From: JAFGGG01 sp964634205
Lineage (GTDB): Bacteria > Spirochaetota > Spirochaetia > SZUA-6 > RPPD01
Direction: 5' to 3'
Length of the DNA: 64,000 nt
Assembly: GCA_964634205.1 (NCBI GenBank)
Contig: CAZWKE010000007.1
Coordinates: 1 to 64,000 of the forward strand
Of this stretch, positions 16,589 through 24,815 are shown one piece after another; within the stretch, counting starts at the first letter, position 1; every line of letters starts with the position of its first letter. Both the position numbers and the translations under genes were made by a program. A model generated the notes under the pieces. It was not told the origin of the DNA, did not search any database, and saw only the letters and a program-made list of their open reading frames with translations.

Positions 16589-17756
16589 CAAAGTCCCTTC
16601 CCAGAATTATGCTGACGTCTATAGAGTTGTTTTCCGCACCATCCGTTTTGGTGATTATATTTTTACATTTAATGAGGTCGGCCACACGTTGGGCTATTTT
16701 TTTATTCCCTTTGCGGTCAATCACCACCGTATGCGCATAATCATGATTGTCGGCATTTCCAAAAGATTCGATTTGATATCCGAATTTTCGAAACAGTTTG
16801 GTGGTGTTCGTTGCCAGGTGATTAATATCTGTTCCGTTTAAAATTTCGAGGTTCACCGTAAGGTCTTCCTCGGTGATGACCTCCGCATTGGCAATAACAT
16901 CAAGTGTATGTTGAATGGTGAATTTAAGGTATTCTCCTTCTTCCAACGGAAAAAGTGCCGTATCACCATTCGTGTTTGTCTGGACAATACCCCGTACACG
17001 CCTTGAAATAATATCGTTAATGCGTAAATTACGTAATTCTTCTATGAAAGCCAACAGTTCATTGGCGGTAAGATTACTTTTTATGATCTGATCAAGATAA
17101 TGTTGGGGATCGGGTTTCCGGATCAGGGTATTGATTGTTTTGTCGGCAATTCTTTTAAGCAATGATTTTAAGAATTCCTGTTTCCGTTGATCCTGTTCGA
17201 TATCCGATTCTTCGCTCTTTTTAACCAGCAGATAGTCTTGAGCCCTTTCACCGTCAAGAAGCATACTTCCTTTTTTGAAGATAAGATGCCTGTCGCCCAC
17301 ATCACTTTCAAGGGTGGCCCTGTTCTCAACGGTAATGCCGCCAAGCAGGTCTACAAGATGTGCAATATTATCAAATTTTATATCAAAATAAAACGGAATA
17401 TCAAGGTTGGTAATTTTTTCGATTATTCGGATCAGTGAATCAACATCGGAAGGTTTATAAACAGTCTCGATTTTGGCATAACGATTGGGAGAGTCCCCTT
17501 TCGTCCAGAGGTTACCCGGAAAAAAAATAATGGCACCCTTATGCGTAACCGTATTATAAAGAAAAAGCTCAATCATAAACGATTTATCCTGCCTGGAAAA
17601 GGAAAAAAGCAGGGCGATATTCTTTTTATTATGGATTTTCTCCTCGATGTGATTGGAGCCGAGGAAAAAGTATGCCGCGATTACGGAAGAGGTAATAAGC
17701 AGAATAATAGAGAAAAGCAACAGAATACTTTTCGCCGATGTCTCAGATCTTTTCAT
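16569..17756 (-). CDS. LytR-CpsA-Psr (LCP) family protein with LytR_C domain
   Basis: A 395-residue membrane protein: short cytoplasmic start, one membrane helix (about 10-32), an LCP-like extracytoplasmic domain (about 45-215, with DIPFYFDIKFDNIAHLVDLLGGI and KGSMLLDGERAQDYLL) and a C-terminal LytR_C domain (about 300-390, VNLEILNGTDINHLATNT). LCP proteins of Gram-positives attach glycopolymers to the wall; spirochete members lack teichoic acids, so the substrate here is open. It overlaps yqeK by 14 nt and rsfS by 20 nt. Several catalytic Arg positions of the family cannot be assigned with certainty. Confidence 0.82.
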   Translation of the reverse strand: MKRSETSAKSILLLFSIILLITSSVIAAYFFLGSNHIEEKIHNKKNIALLFSFSRQDKSFMIELFLYNTVTHKGAIIFFPGNLWTKGDSPNRYAKIETVYKPSDVDSLIRIIEKITNLDIPFYFDIKFDNIAHLVDLLGGITVENRATLESDVGDRHLIFKKGSMLLDGERAQDYLLVKKSEESDIEQDQRKQEFLKSLLKRIADKTINTLIRKPDPQHYLDQIIKSNLTANELLAFIEELRNLRINDIISRRVRGIVQTNTNGDTALFPLEEGEYLKFTIQHTLDVIANAEVITEEDLTVNLEILNGTDINHLATNTTKLFRKFGYQIESFGNADNHDYAHTVVIDRKGNKKIAQRVADLIKCKNIITKTDGAENNSIDVSIILGRDFDGRYCK

Positions 17757-18327
17757 GTAATTCTTCCCTCTCCTTTAACTGGTTGTATAGTTCCAATGAA
17801 TCCGGAGAAATGTGATATTTTTTTTCAGTTAAAAAATCAAAAATAAGCTCAAGTACTTTCACCAGTGCCGTATCAAGCGGAAGCCGTAAGAGAACCCTGC
17901 GATAACGTTCCGCCAAAAAACCTCTTTTCGGTTCTAAAAAATCCGCCATAAAAATTATTTTTGCAAGCACACCCATGCGCGGATTTCCCGTTACATGAGA
18001 ACGCACCGCTTCCAGGATTTCATTATCATTAATCCCGAGAACCTTCTGTAAAATAACGGCAGACGCCCGTCCATGCAGTAAGAGGGGATTTTGTTCTTCC
18101 AAAAGGGAAAATGGTTTTCCGTCGGCGGCTGCGTATTCTCTGATTACCCCCGGCGCAAACTCCCGTGTAATATCATGGCCCAATCCCGCGATCATTCCTT
18201 TGAACGGATCTTTATTATAGTGAACACATAATCTTTTGGCAAGCTTGGCGACCTGGATTGAATGGTTAAATCTGGAGGGCGTGAGGTGCAGCGGCAGATA
18301 TTTTTTCAACCGCCGTATTGTTACCAT
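17743..18327 (-). CDS. yqeK: HD-domain bis(5'-nucleosyl)-tetraphosphatase YqeK
   Basis: A 194-residue HD-superfamily phosphohydrolase, a family shown to split Ap4A symmetrically. Metal ligands include H22 (FNHSIQVA), H51-D52 (GLGHDIT), the later LLHGRASA and FMADFLEPKRG. The start chosen is the ATG at 18327, one nt after the nadD stop; an upstream extension to 18408 would run 80 nt into nadD and adds no conserved sequence. Lies between nadD and the LCP gene, the usual nadD-yqeK-rsfS linkage. Confidence 0.92.
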   Translation of the reverse strand: MVTIRRLKKYLPLHLTPSRFNHSIQVAKLAKRLCVHYNKDPFKGMIAGLGHDITREFAPGVIREYAAADGKPFSLLEEQNPLLLHGRASAVILQKVLGINDNEILEAVRSHVTGNPRMGVLAKIIFMADFLEPKRGFLAERYRRVLLRLPLDTALVKVLELIFDFLTEKKYHISPDSLELYNQLKEREELHEKI

Positions 18328-18328
18328 T

Positions 18329-18898
18329 CTATGTATACAGTTTATGTGCCTGAATGTATTCATATACCCTGTTCGGTAATAAAAAGCGTATTGGTTTACA
18401 TGAAGCAATTCTCTGCCTTATTTCCGAAGCCGAGATCGGAAGAATTTTGTTGTCAAGATAGGTATGAGGAAAAGCAAACCGGTGTTTTGTGGTGTATGTA
18501 CGTTTGGCCACAATAAGGGTGGTTATTTCTGCCAGCTGCTCCGCCTTGTTCCAGATATGGAACTGATCCAGAAGATCATCCCCGATTATTAATCCGGGTT
18601 TGCCCGTTACGGGATATTTGTTCATTATTTCCTGCACGGTATCGATCATATAAGAAATACCACCGCGTTTAATCTCACAATCATCGAGCAAAAACGCACG
18701 GCTTCCCCGTAATGCCAGTTTCACCATAGCAAGGCGATGTTTGGTCGGTACATTGGCCGCAATGTTTTTATGGGCCGGTAAAAAGGCGGGAATAAAAATG
18801 ATTTTTTCAAAGTCAAGGGCAATCCGTACCTCTTCGGCCAGGAACAAATGACCGTTGTGAATCGGATTGAATGTCCCTCCCATTATCGCCATGCGCAT
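18329..18898 (-). CDS. nadD: Nicotinate-nucleotide adenylyltransferase NadD
   Basis: A 189-residue nucleotidyltransferase making deamido-NAD from nicotinate mononucleotide and ATP. It has the HxxH motif in GGTFNPIHNGHL (H14, H17), the central GLIIGDDLLDQFHIW and the C-terminal ISASEIRQRI. Begins 1 nt after obg. Together with nadC-nadA-nadB 3 kb away it gives all steps from aspartate to deamido-NAD in this window; NAD synthetase is not here. Confidence 0.96.
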   Translation of the reverse strand: MRMAIMGGTFNPIHNGHLFLAEEVRIALDFEKIIFIPAFLPAHKNIAANVPTKHRLAMVKLALRGSRAFLLDDCEIKRGGISYMIDTVQEIMNKYPVTGKPGLIIGDDLLDQFHIWNKAEQLAEITTLIVAKRTYTTKHRFAFPHTYLDNKILPISASEIRQRIASCKPIRFLLPNRVYEYIQAHKLYT

Positions 18899-18899
18899 A

Positions 18900-19886
18900 T
18901 TATATTTTCCCCGCCAACCTGAGGATTCTGTTTTTTAATTCCATGATCCCGAAACCCGTTACGGCCGATATGTGCAGTACAGGATGCGGTGCATAGGTTT
19001 GCCCAACCTTTTCCACAATATGCGGATCGTGCTGGACATCGGCTTTGGTAAGCAGCAGGAGACTCTCCTTTTGTACAAGCGTTTCCGAATAAGACTTCAA
19101 CTCATTTTGTAAGAGAAAGAAATCAGACAAAACCGTGGGACTGCCGGAATCTATGAGATAGACAAGCGCTTTTGTGCGGGACATATGTTTTAAAAACTGC
19201 AGACCAAGTCCCAGTCCCCGGGCGGCACCCGCAATGATTCCGGGAATATCTGCGATAATAACCTCACTGTTTTTATACCCCATTACTCCCAGGTTAGGTA
19301 TTTTGGTGGTGAAAGGATATCCGGCTATTTTGGGATGTGCGTTTGTCAATACGGAAAGCAGGGTTGATTTTCCCGCATTCGGCAGACCGATAAGCCCGAT
19401 ATCGGCAATAATATTCAATTCACAGGTTAATTTTTTTGCGGTGCCGGGTTTTCCCGGCTGGGCGTAACGGGGGGCCCTGTTGGTGGAGGTCGCAAAATGC
19501 CAGTTGCCCTTTCCGCCTTTTCCCCCCTGTAGAAATATCCACTCTTTCTCATCCGTGGTAAAGTCCTTAAGGAGTTTATTGGTACCGGAGTCTTTTATCA
19601 GGGTTCCCGGTGGAACAGGAATATATAAATTTTTTCCGCATTTTCCGCTTTTTCGACGTGACATCCCCGCTTGTCCGTTTTCCGCATAAAAACGCGGCTG
19701 CATTTTCAGATGGGCAAGTGTTTTTAAATTTTTCTTTAGGATGAAGATAACATCCCCGCCTTTTCCGCCGTCTCCCCCGTCCGGACCACCCCTCGGAACA
19801 TATTTCTCCCTGCGGAACGAGACGGCCCCGTCTCCCCCGTTACCGGAGGCCACATCTATTATAACCTCATCAACGAATTTATTCAC
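18900..19886 (-). CDS. obg: GTPase Obg/CgtA
   Basis: A 328-residue GTPase involved in 50S assembly and stress control. The glycine-rich Obg fold occupies 1-158 (GGPDGGDGGKGG). The G domain has G1 GLPNAGKS at 167-174, switch PFTT at 191-194, DIPG at 213-216 and the base-recognition TKAD. It ends soon after the G domain, so the optional OCT domain is absent, as in many bacteria. Sits between rpmA and nadD. Confidence 0.97.
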   Translation of the reverse strand: MNKFVDEVIIDVASGNGGDGAVSFRREKYVPRGGPDGGDGGKGGDVIFILKKNLKTLAHLKMQPRFYAENGQAGMSRRKSGKCGKNLYIPVPPGTLIKDSGTNKLLKDFTTDEKEWIFLQGGKGGKGNWHFATSTNRAPRYAQPGKPGTAKKLTCELNIIADIGLIGLPNAGKSTLLSVLTNAHPKIAGYPFTTKIPNLGVMGYKNSEVIIADIPGIIAGAARGLGLGLQFLKHMSRTKALVYLIDSGSPTVLSDFFLLQNELKSYSETLVQKESLLLLTKADVQHDPHIVEKVGQTYAPHPVLHISAVTGFGIMELKNRILRLAGKI

Positions 19887-19912
19887 GTAATATAAAGAAA
19901 ATAGAAATCAAA

Positions 19913-20167
19913 TTATTTAATCGGGGAAATATGTATCAGTTTTCTGCCGCGTCGGGTGTCAAACGATACCAGACCGTCGATACGGGCAAATATGGTATGA
20001 TCTTTTCCGCACCCTGCGTTCTCACCGGGAAAAAACTTTGTTCCCCTTTGCCGTACGATAATAGTCCCCGCCTGTACTTTTTCACCACCAAAGCGTTTTA
20101 TCCCCAGCCGTTGGGAATGTGAGTCTCTGCCGTTTTTGGAGCTTCCTCCGCCTTTTTTATGAGCCAT
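19913..20167 (-). CDS. rpmA: 50S ribosomal protein bL27
   Basis: An 84-residue protein that places its N-terminus at the peptidyl transferase centre. It begins MAHKKGGGSSKNGRDS, the short Escherichia coli type, with no cleavable N-terminal extension. An in-frame TAA two codons before the ATG rules out a longer start. The gene overlaps the end of prp by 11 nt; GGAGG 4-9 nt upstream lies inside prp. Confidence 0.98.
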   Translation of the reverse strand: MAHKKGGGSSKNGRDSHSQRLGIKRFGGEKVQAGTIIVRQRGTKFFPGENAGCGKDHTIFARIDGLVSFDTRRGRKLIHISPIK

Positions 20168-20498
20168 GCTTTACCTCCAGCTTTATATCAATATTTTGCG
20201 GATAATCGGATTTTAAATCCGAAAACCCGGTAAGCAGGAAATCGCTTATTCCTTTTATCCACCCGCGCATCTGATCGGGATATGAATCAAGTCTCAGTTG
20301 GATAATCCCGGTTTCCGGTGCGTTTGTTGCCGACAGCAGCTGTTTTTGCCCGGAGACCACGTGTGCGGCCGTTCGCACCAATGCCGTTGCCGCGGCGCAC
20401 ACAATATCCTCACCCTTTTTCCCGTATCCCGCGTGTCCGTTTACCTCAATATAAGAAAGACAATCTTTTGCATCAAGGTGCAACAGGACTCGTATCAA
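20157..20498 (-). CDS. prp: Ribosomal-processing cysteine protease Prp
   Basis: A 113-residue member of the YsxB/Prp family. In Staphylococcus Prp removes an N-terminal extension from bL27. The catalytic pair is present as H22 (NGHAGYGKKG) and C34 (DIVCAAATAL), the same numbering as described for the staphylococcal enzyme. It lies between rplU and rpmA in the standard order. The neighbouring bL27 has no extension to cleave, so the present role is unclear. Confidence 0.9.
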   Translation of the reverse strand: MIRVLLHLDAKDCLSYIEVNGHAGYGKKGEDIVCAAATALVRTAAHVVSGQKQLLSATNAPETGIIQLRLDSYPDQMRGWIKGISDFLLTGFSDLKSDYPQNIDIKLEVKHGS

Positions 20499-20501
20499 CA
20501 G

Positions 20502-20822
20502 CTATTTTTCCGTACCGATTATATCGGTCACCAGTATTGTCGTAAACTGTGTACGATGTCCCTGTTTTTTATGGTAATCCTTCCTGCGTTTGTATTTATA
20601 GACGATTATCTTTTTATCTTTTGCGTGTTCTTCTATCTGGGCCTTTATTTTTACCCCTTTTACATAGGGCGTTCCGATTTTAATCTTGTCATTATCCGCC
20701 AAAAGAAGCACGGAATCGAATTCCACATTTTCACCCTTGGATTTTCCGATTTTATCTACATGTAATCTGCTTCCTTTTTCAGCCTTATATTGTTTGCCGA
20801 GTATTTCAACTAGCGCATACAT
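20502..20822 (-). CDS. rplU: 50S ribosomal protein bL21
   Basis: A 106-residue ribosomal protein with the start MYALVEILGKQYKAEKG, the central GTPYVKGVKIKAQIEEHAKDKKIIVYKYKRRKDYHKKQGHR compressed RNA-binding region, and normal length. First gene of rplU-prp-rpmA-obg-nadD-yqeK-LCP-rsfS. GAGAGG stands 8 nt upstream of the ATG. Confidence 0.97.
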   Translation of the reverse strand: MYALVEILGKQYKAEKGSRLHVDKIGKSKGENVEFDSVLLLADNDKIKIGTPYVKGVKIKAQIEEHAKDKKIIVYKYKRRKDYHKKQGHRTQFTTILVTDIIGTEK

Positions 20823-20857
20823 TTATCTAACCTCTCATGAAATAATTTTGGAGAGCA

Positions 20858-20886
20858 ATCCTACCACAATTAAAAAACATAGTCAA
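20858..20886 (-). promoter_or_regulatory. Putative sigma-70 promoter of the rplU-obg operon
   Basis: Minus strand TTGACT (20886-20881), 17-nt spacer, TAGGAT (20863-20858) with an extended TGG before the -10. An 8-bp inverted repeat AAGAATTG/CAATTCTT (20915-20908 and 20892-20885) touches the -35 and may be an operator or part of a weak apt terminator. Confidence 0.6.
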
Positions 20887-20957
20887 GAATTGAACGGTGT
20901 ATGACGGCAATTCTTAAAATACCGAGTGTACTTCGTCTCCTCCACCGCCGGAAATGA

Positions 20958-21491
20958 TCATTCCGAAGAATAATTAATCAGTGTATGTACTTTATAGCCG
21001 TTCAAAACGTTTTCATAATGTAAAAACGGCAGGCCGATCACCGCGAATATCGCCTCCAACGCCGCACCGCCCTGTTGTAAGAGCTCGGCAGCGGCTTTCA
21101 GCGTACCGCCCGTGGCGATGAGATCATCGATAAGCAGAATATTCATACCGGCTTTTATATCGCTTTTATGCACTTCGATCGTATCTTCGCCGTATTCTAA
21201 GGTGAAGCTTTTACTGTAGGTTTCACCCGGCAGTTTGCCCTTTTTTCTGATAAGAATTAACGGCACACCCAGCTTTAATGCGATCGGAGCACCAAAAATA
21301 AAACCCCTCGACTCGATCGCCGCGATCGCATCGATACCGGAACCACCAAACAGTTTCAGGGCACGGTCGATACAAAACTGAAAGGCCGGGGGACTGGTCA
21401 ACACACTGGTAATATCATAAAAAAGAATTCCCTTTTTCGGAAAATCGGGTATTTTACGGATGGCACCATCCAGGTCAAATACTTCGGACAC
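20958..21491 (-). CDS. apt: Adenine phosphoribosyltransferase
   Basis: A 177-residue purine salvage enzyme making AMP from adenine and PRPP. It carries IRKIPDFPKKGILFYD, ESRGFIFGAP, LILIRKKGKLPG and the PRPP motif LLIDDLIATGGTL. The start is GTG at 21491, which has AAGGAG 7 nt upstream; a GTG seven codons earlier (21512) lacks a site and would overlap more. It overlaps the upstream flavodoxin-like gene by 17 nt and ends the sigma factor cluster. Confidence 0.96.
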   Translation of the reverse strand: MSEVFDLDGAIRKIPDFPKKGILFYDITSVLTSPPAFQFCIDRALKLFGGSGIDAIAAIESRGFIFGAPIALKLGVPLILIRKKGKLPGETYSKSFTLEYGEDTIEVHKSDIKAGMNILLIDDLIATGGTLKAAAELLQQGGAALEAIFAVIGLPFLHYENVLNGYKVHTLINYSSE

Positions 21492-21921
21492 TCTTAAACT
21501 CCTTAAATTCACTCTCGATTTTTTTGATCCAACTCACAAGCGCGGTACTTCCCGTCCGGCCTCCTTCTTCTTTCAACAGCGGTTCATCAAAAAAAGAAAT
21601 CCCGGTGTCATGTAATACTTGTTTAAAATCCTTAAGCAATGTACAGTTTTCACCGGTAATAAAGCCGGCCATCTTTCCGGAGAGGTTAACACCGGTAAAG
21701 GTTCTGACAAGTTCCGAAAAATCTTTATGGATGGATTCATCACCGTCTTTCAGTGAGGTCAATATCACAAGATCGGCAAGCGCGATATGTGAAATAAGTG
21801 CTTTACCGGCAGGGAGAACGCGGATTGAAAATAGTTTTTTATTTAAGCCGGTTTGCACATTTTTTACAACTGTTTCTAATGCCTTATCCGCAGGTGCATA
21901 AATAATAACACATTGATACAT
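21475..21921 (-). CDS. Flavodoxin-like protein of unknown function
   Basis: About 148 residues. The alternating hydrophobic strands (CVIIYAPADKALETVVKNV, DLVILTSLKDG, MAGFITGENCTLLKDFKQVL) fit a flavodoxin-type alpha/beta fold, but the phosphate-binding T/S-rich first loop of true flavodoxins is changed to APADKA, so FMN binding is doubtful. ATG at 21921 is preceded by AAAGGAG at good spacing; an ATG six codons earlier has none. It sits between tsaD and apt. A second protein of this general size and fold type lies at 58492-58899. Confidence 0.6.
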   Translation of the reverse strand: MYQCVIIYAPADKALETVVKNVQTGLNKKLFSIRVLPAGKALISHIALADLVILTSLKDGDESIHKDFSELVRTFTGVNLSGKMAGFITGENCTLLKDFKQVLHDTGISFFDEPLLKEEGGRTGSTALVSWIKKIESEFKEFKSVRSI

Positions 21922-21965
21922 TGCTTCTCCTTTTAGCATTATTATAATGCGTTTTCACGGAAGGA

Positions 21966-22991
21966 TCAATAATTCTTATTTTTTATTGCTTTTTTAAACA
22001 ATGGAACCCTGGCGCTTGCCGAAAGATCGAAGGAAGATGTGTTACCCGATTTCAGTCTATGGAACGCAAGCCCCGCCACCATGGCCGCGTTATCGGTACA
22101 TAAGGAGAAAGCGGGAAAAACAACTTCCAGATGCTTTTCGTCGGCCAACCGGCTGCGTAAATATGAATTGGCGGCAACACCGCCGCCGAAAACAACACGA
22201 GTTATTTTTTCATCATCAGCAGCGCGCAGTACCCTTTTTACCAGAATATCAATTGCCGTCTTTTGGAAAGCGGCTGCGATATTTTCCGGCGATTTCTCAT
22301 ATTTATTGTTCCAAAACAGATCGAGCTGATTGGCAACCGCGTTTTTTAAGCCGGAATATGAGACGTCATACCTATGGTTTCCTTTGTGCAGTGACGGGTG
22401 GGGAAAGGAAAAGGCCTTGGGATTGCCGTTACGGGCAAGTTTTTCGACGGCGACGCCGCCCGGATAGCCGAAATTATAGTATTTTGCCACCTTATCAAAG
22501 GCTTCGCCGCAGGCATCATCGATAGTGGTTCCCATGACCTGTATGGTAGCAATATCCGTTACCAGGGCGATAATAGTATGCCCACCGGAAACGATTACCC
22601 CGATATAGGGAAATTCAATCTCCCGTTCCAGGTGAGGGGCGTACAGATGTGCCCGAATATGGTTGATCCCGATAAAGGGTTTGTGCAGGGTAAAGGCAAG
22701 TCCCTTGGCGAAACTCAATCCCACCAGCAGTGATCCGATTAAACCCGGCTTGTGACTGACCGCGACCGCGTCAATCTGCTGCCGCGAAAGCCCGGACTTC
22801 CCGATACATTGCTCAACCACGTCGGAAATCCACTCCACATGCTTGCGCGAGGCAATTTCCGGTACCACTCCGTAGTACGGTTTGTGAATATCAATTTGTG
22901 AGGCGACAATATTGGATAGTATCTGTTTACCGTCGCGTACGATCGCGGCGGCGCATTCATCACAGGAGGTTTCCAGGCCTAATATGTTCAT
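21966..22991 (-). CDS. tsaD: tRNA N6-adenosine threonylcarbamoyltransferase TsaD
   Basis: A 341-residue ASKHA-fold enzyme that forms t6A37 on ANN-decoding tRNAs with TsaB, TsaC and TsaE. Metal ligands H111 and H115 are in NHIRAHLYAP; ETSCDECAAA, PGLIGSLLVG, VSGGHT and FGGGVAANSYLR are family motifs. It begins 2 nt after the deacetylase-like gene. TsaB, C and E are not in this window. Confidence 0.97.
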   Translation of the reverse strand: MNILGLETSCDECAAAIVRDGKQILSNIVASQIDIHKPYYGVVPEIASRKHVEWISDVVEQCIGKSGLSRQQIDAVAVSHKPGLIGSLLVGLSFAKGLAFTLHKPFIGINHIRAHLYAPHLEREIEFPYIGVIVSGGHTIIALVTDIATIQVMGTTIDDACGEAFDKVAKYYNFGYPGGVAVEKLARNGNPKAFSFPHPSLHKGNHRYDVSYSGLKNAVANQLDLFWNNKYEKSPENIAAAFQKTAIDILVKRVLRAADDEKITRVVFGGGVAANSYLRSRLADEKHLEVVFPAFSLCTDNAAMVAGLAFHRLKSGNTSSFDLSASARVPLFKKAIKNKNY

Positions 22992-22993
22992 TT

Positions 22994-23902
22994 TCAGCGT
23001 TTCTCCAGAAACTGTAGTAATTCGGAAGCCGTTACCAGGTCAAATCCCTGTTTTACAAACAAGGGATACATTTCCAACAGTGTTTCAATCAGATCATCGT
23101 GTACATGCCCGATCAGTACGGCGTATCCGTGCTTGCGGGCCAGTTCCATGCCGTGAATAATTGTGGCCTTGATATGCGCTTTTCCCCTGTCATTATCCAG
23201 AAACAGATCGCGTGATAATACCGGAAGATCGTACTCAGGCGCAAGTCGGGTGACCACCGAGGCGGCGGTGGTTTTACTGTCCAAAAAGAATAATCCGTGC
23301 TGTTTGCAGTAGGCAAGCAGCAGCCCCACCACCTGGGCGTCGGTTGTGGCCAGGGACCCCATATGGTTATTAATGCCCGCGGCGTAGGGAACCGTCGCGA
23401 TATCCTTTTCCAGGACGGATGTGATCTCACCGGGATTTTGGTTCACGGTAATCACGCCGGGACCGGGGTCTTCGTTGCCTTCGGGCTGCATGGGAAGATG
23501 CAGCAGTACTTCTTTGCCCGCGTTGTGAATCAGTTCCGCGGAACGCCGGCTGTATAACACCTGGGGGAGAACCGCGATCGTCAATTTCCCGGGGAATGTC
23601 AGCAGGCGTTCCAGTTTGGTCAGGTTATATCCGGCATCATCAACAATAATGGCCAGTTTTGCGGATACCGGTGCAGGACTCGGCGTCGTTTTACCTTGAG
23701 CGGAGGTATTGTCCGCCGGTGCGGGTGAGGTCGGACCTCCCCCTGCTGAGGTTATCGGTACCGGCTGTATGCCGGCACGTGCCCCTGCCGGCCATAAAAT
23801 GAGTATACCAAGGAGGCAGGCTGCGATGATACAGAGGAATACTGCCGTTTGGGCAATCCGGCTTTTTTGGGTACGGGGATTAAACATACTGTTTTTTTTC
23901 AT
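22994..23902 (-). CDS. Divergent polysaccharide deacetylase family protein (YibQ/DUF610-like)
   Basis: A 302-residue envelope protein: one N-terminal membrane helix or signal (about 18-42), a Pro/Ala/Ser/Thr linker (about 45-80), then a NodB-like fold with IIVDDAGYNL, HLPMQPEG, INNHMGS, LFFLDSKTTA and GHVHDD. This matches the divergent polysaccharide deacetylase family, whose activity is not settled. The first gene after the sigma factor, with its own likely promoter and no ribosome site. Substrate not predictable. Confidence 0.85.
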   Translation of the reverse strand: MKKNSMFNPRTQKSRIAQTAVFLCIIAACLLGILILWPAGARAGIQPVPITSAGGGPTSPAPADNTSAQGKTTPSPAPVSAKLAIIVDDAGYNLTKLERLLTFPGKLTIAVLPQVLYSRRSAELIHNAGKEVLLHLPMQPEGNEDPGPGVITVNQNPGEITSVLEKDIATVPYAAGINNHMGSLATTDAQVVGLLLAYCKQHGLFFLDSKTTAASVVTRLAPEYDLPVLSRDLFLDNDRGKAHIKATIIHGMELARKHGYAVLIGHVHDDLIETLLEMYPLFVKQGFDLVTASELLQFLEKR

Positions 23903-23909
23903 TGCTATG

Positions 23910-23943
23910 AATTTACTATTTTATTTGAATTGGTCAACCAATT
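23910..23943 (-). promoter_or_regulatory. Putative promoter with overlapping palindrome
   Basis: Minus strand TTGACC (23937-23932), 16-nt spacer, TAAATT (23915-23910). The start codon ATG at 23902 begins 8 nt after the -10, so the message would be leaderless or nearly so. A 16-bp near-perfect palindrome AATTGGT-CA-ACCAATT (23928-23943) covers the -35 and could be an operator. Confidence 0.45.
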
Positions 23944-24789
23944 TTAATTGAAGCTGTATTCCTTTAATTCCCGGGCCACCTTTTTCAGCTTTTTCAACGC
24001 CTTCAATTCAATCTGGCGTACGGTTTCCGGGGAAATACCCAGTTTTTCACCGATACTTTTCAGGGTATATTTCCTGCCGCTTAAGAATGAAAAGCGATAC
24101 AAAAGAATCTGCTTTTCTTTATCCATAAGTTGCTCCAGGAATTTCATGGTTTCTTCTTTGAGGCATTTTTTCATTAACTGCCTGTCCGGATTATATGAGT
24201 TATCCTCGTATAATTCATGCAGGGTCAATGAGTCATCACAGTTTTCCTTATCAAAAGAGACGACGGTGTTCATGCAATTAAGCAGCGCTGTGACATCATC
24301 AACTTCAATCTTCATTTCATCGGCGATCTCCTGGATTGATGGCTTGCGCATCAGTTTTTGATAGAGTGCATTATAGACCTTGTTTATTTTACGCAGCTTT
24401 TCTTCTTTTCGATGCGGAAGACGGATGGTTCTTCTTTTATTGGAAAGTGCCCGCATGATCGCCTGTTTTATCCACCATGAGGCATATGTACTGAAACGAA
24501 CATTTTTTTTGTAATCATATTTAGACGCCGCCTTGATAAGCCCCATATTACCGTCTTGAATAAGGTCCAAAAGCGACATTTCCGGCATCTGGTAATCCAT
24601 TGCGATTTTTACCACAAGACGGAGATTGGAGTTAACCAGGGTATCCAGAGCGGCCTTATCGCCCTGCTGGATCCGTTTTGAAAGTTCTATCTCTTCAGCA
24701 AAGGTTAAAAGCTTATTTTTTTTAATTTGATTAAAGTAAGATTTCAGACAATCTGAGTTTTCAAGGTGTTTTCTCTTCTTTACAGCCAT
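23944..24789 (-). CDS. rpoS: Group 2 sigma-70 family factor, RpoS-like
   Basis: A 281-residue sigma factor lacking region 1.1. Region 1.2 (CLKSYFNQIKKNKLLTFAEE), region 2 with the -10 recognition helix (YDYKKNVRFSTYASWWIKQA), region 3 and region 4 with LKSIGEKLGISPETVRQIE are all present. Size and domain set fit RpoS-type alternative factors rather than the housekeeping factor. It lies directly downstream of flgF-G-A-I-J, the position I recall for rpoS in Borrelia, and is preceded by a sigma-54 type promoter as Borrelia rpoS is. The name is inferred from this combination; another group 2 factor is possible. Confidence 0.85.
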   Translation of the reverse strand: MAVKKRKHLENSDCLKSYFNQIKKNKLLTFAEEIELSKRIQQGDKAALDTLVNSNLRLVVKIAMDYQMPEMSLLDLIQDGNMGLIKAASKYDYKKNVRFSTYASWWIKQAIMRALSNKRRTIRLPHRKEEKLRKINKVYNALYQKLMRKPSIQEIADEMKIEVDDVTALLNCMNTVVSFDKENCDDSLTLHELYEDNSYNPDRQLMKKCLKEETMKFLEQLMDKEKQILLYRFSFLSGRKYTLKSIGEKLGISPETVRQIELKALKKLKKVARELKEYSFN

Positions 24790-24815
24790 AGTGAACTCCT
24801 CTTACTTATAAATAT

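Noticed and set aside
18328..18408. N-terminal extension of YqeK into nadD
   Set aside because: The extra 27 residues overlap nadD by 80 nt and show no family sequence, while an ATG lies just after the nadD stop.
18900..19886. Obg as truncated because it lacks the OCT domain
   Set aside because: The C-terminal domain is optional in the family and the gene ends cleanly 1 nt before nadD.
20958..21512. apt starting at the GTG at 21512
   Set aside because: No ribosome site there; AAGGAG is correctly placed for the GTG at 21491.
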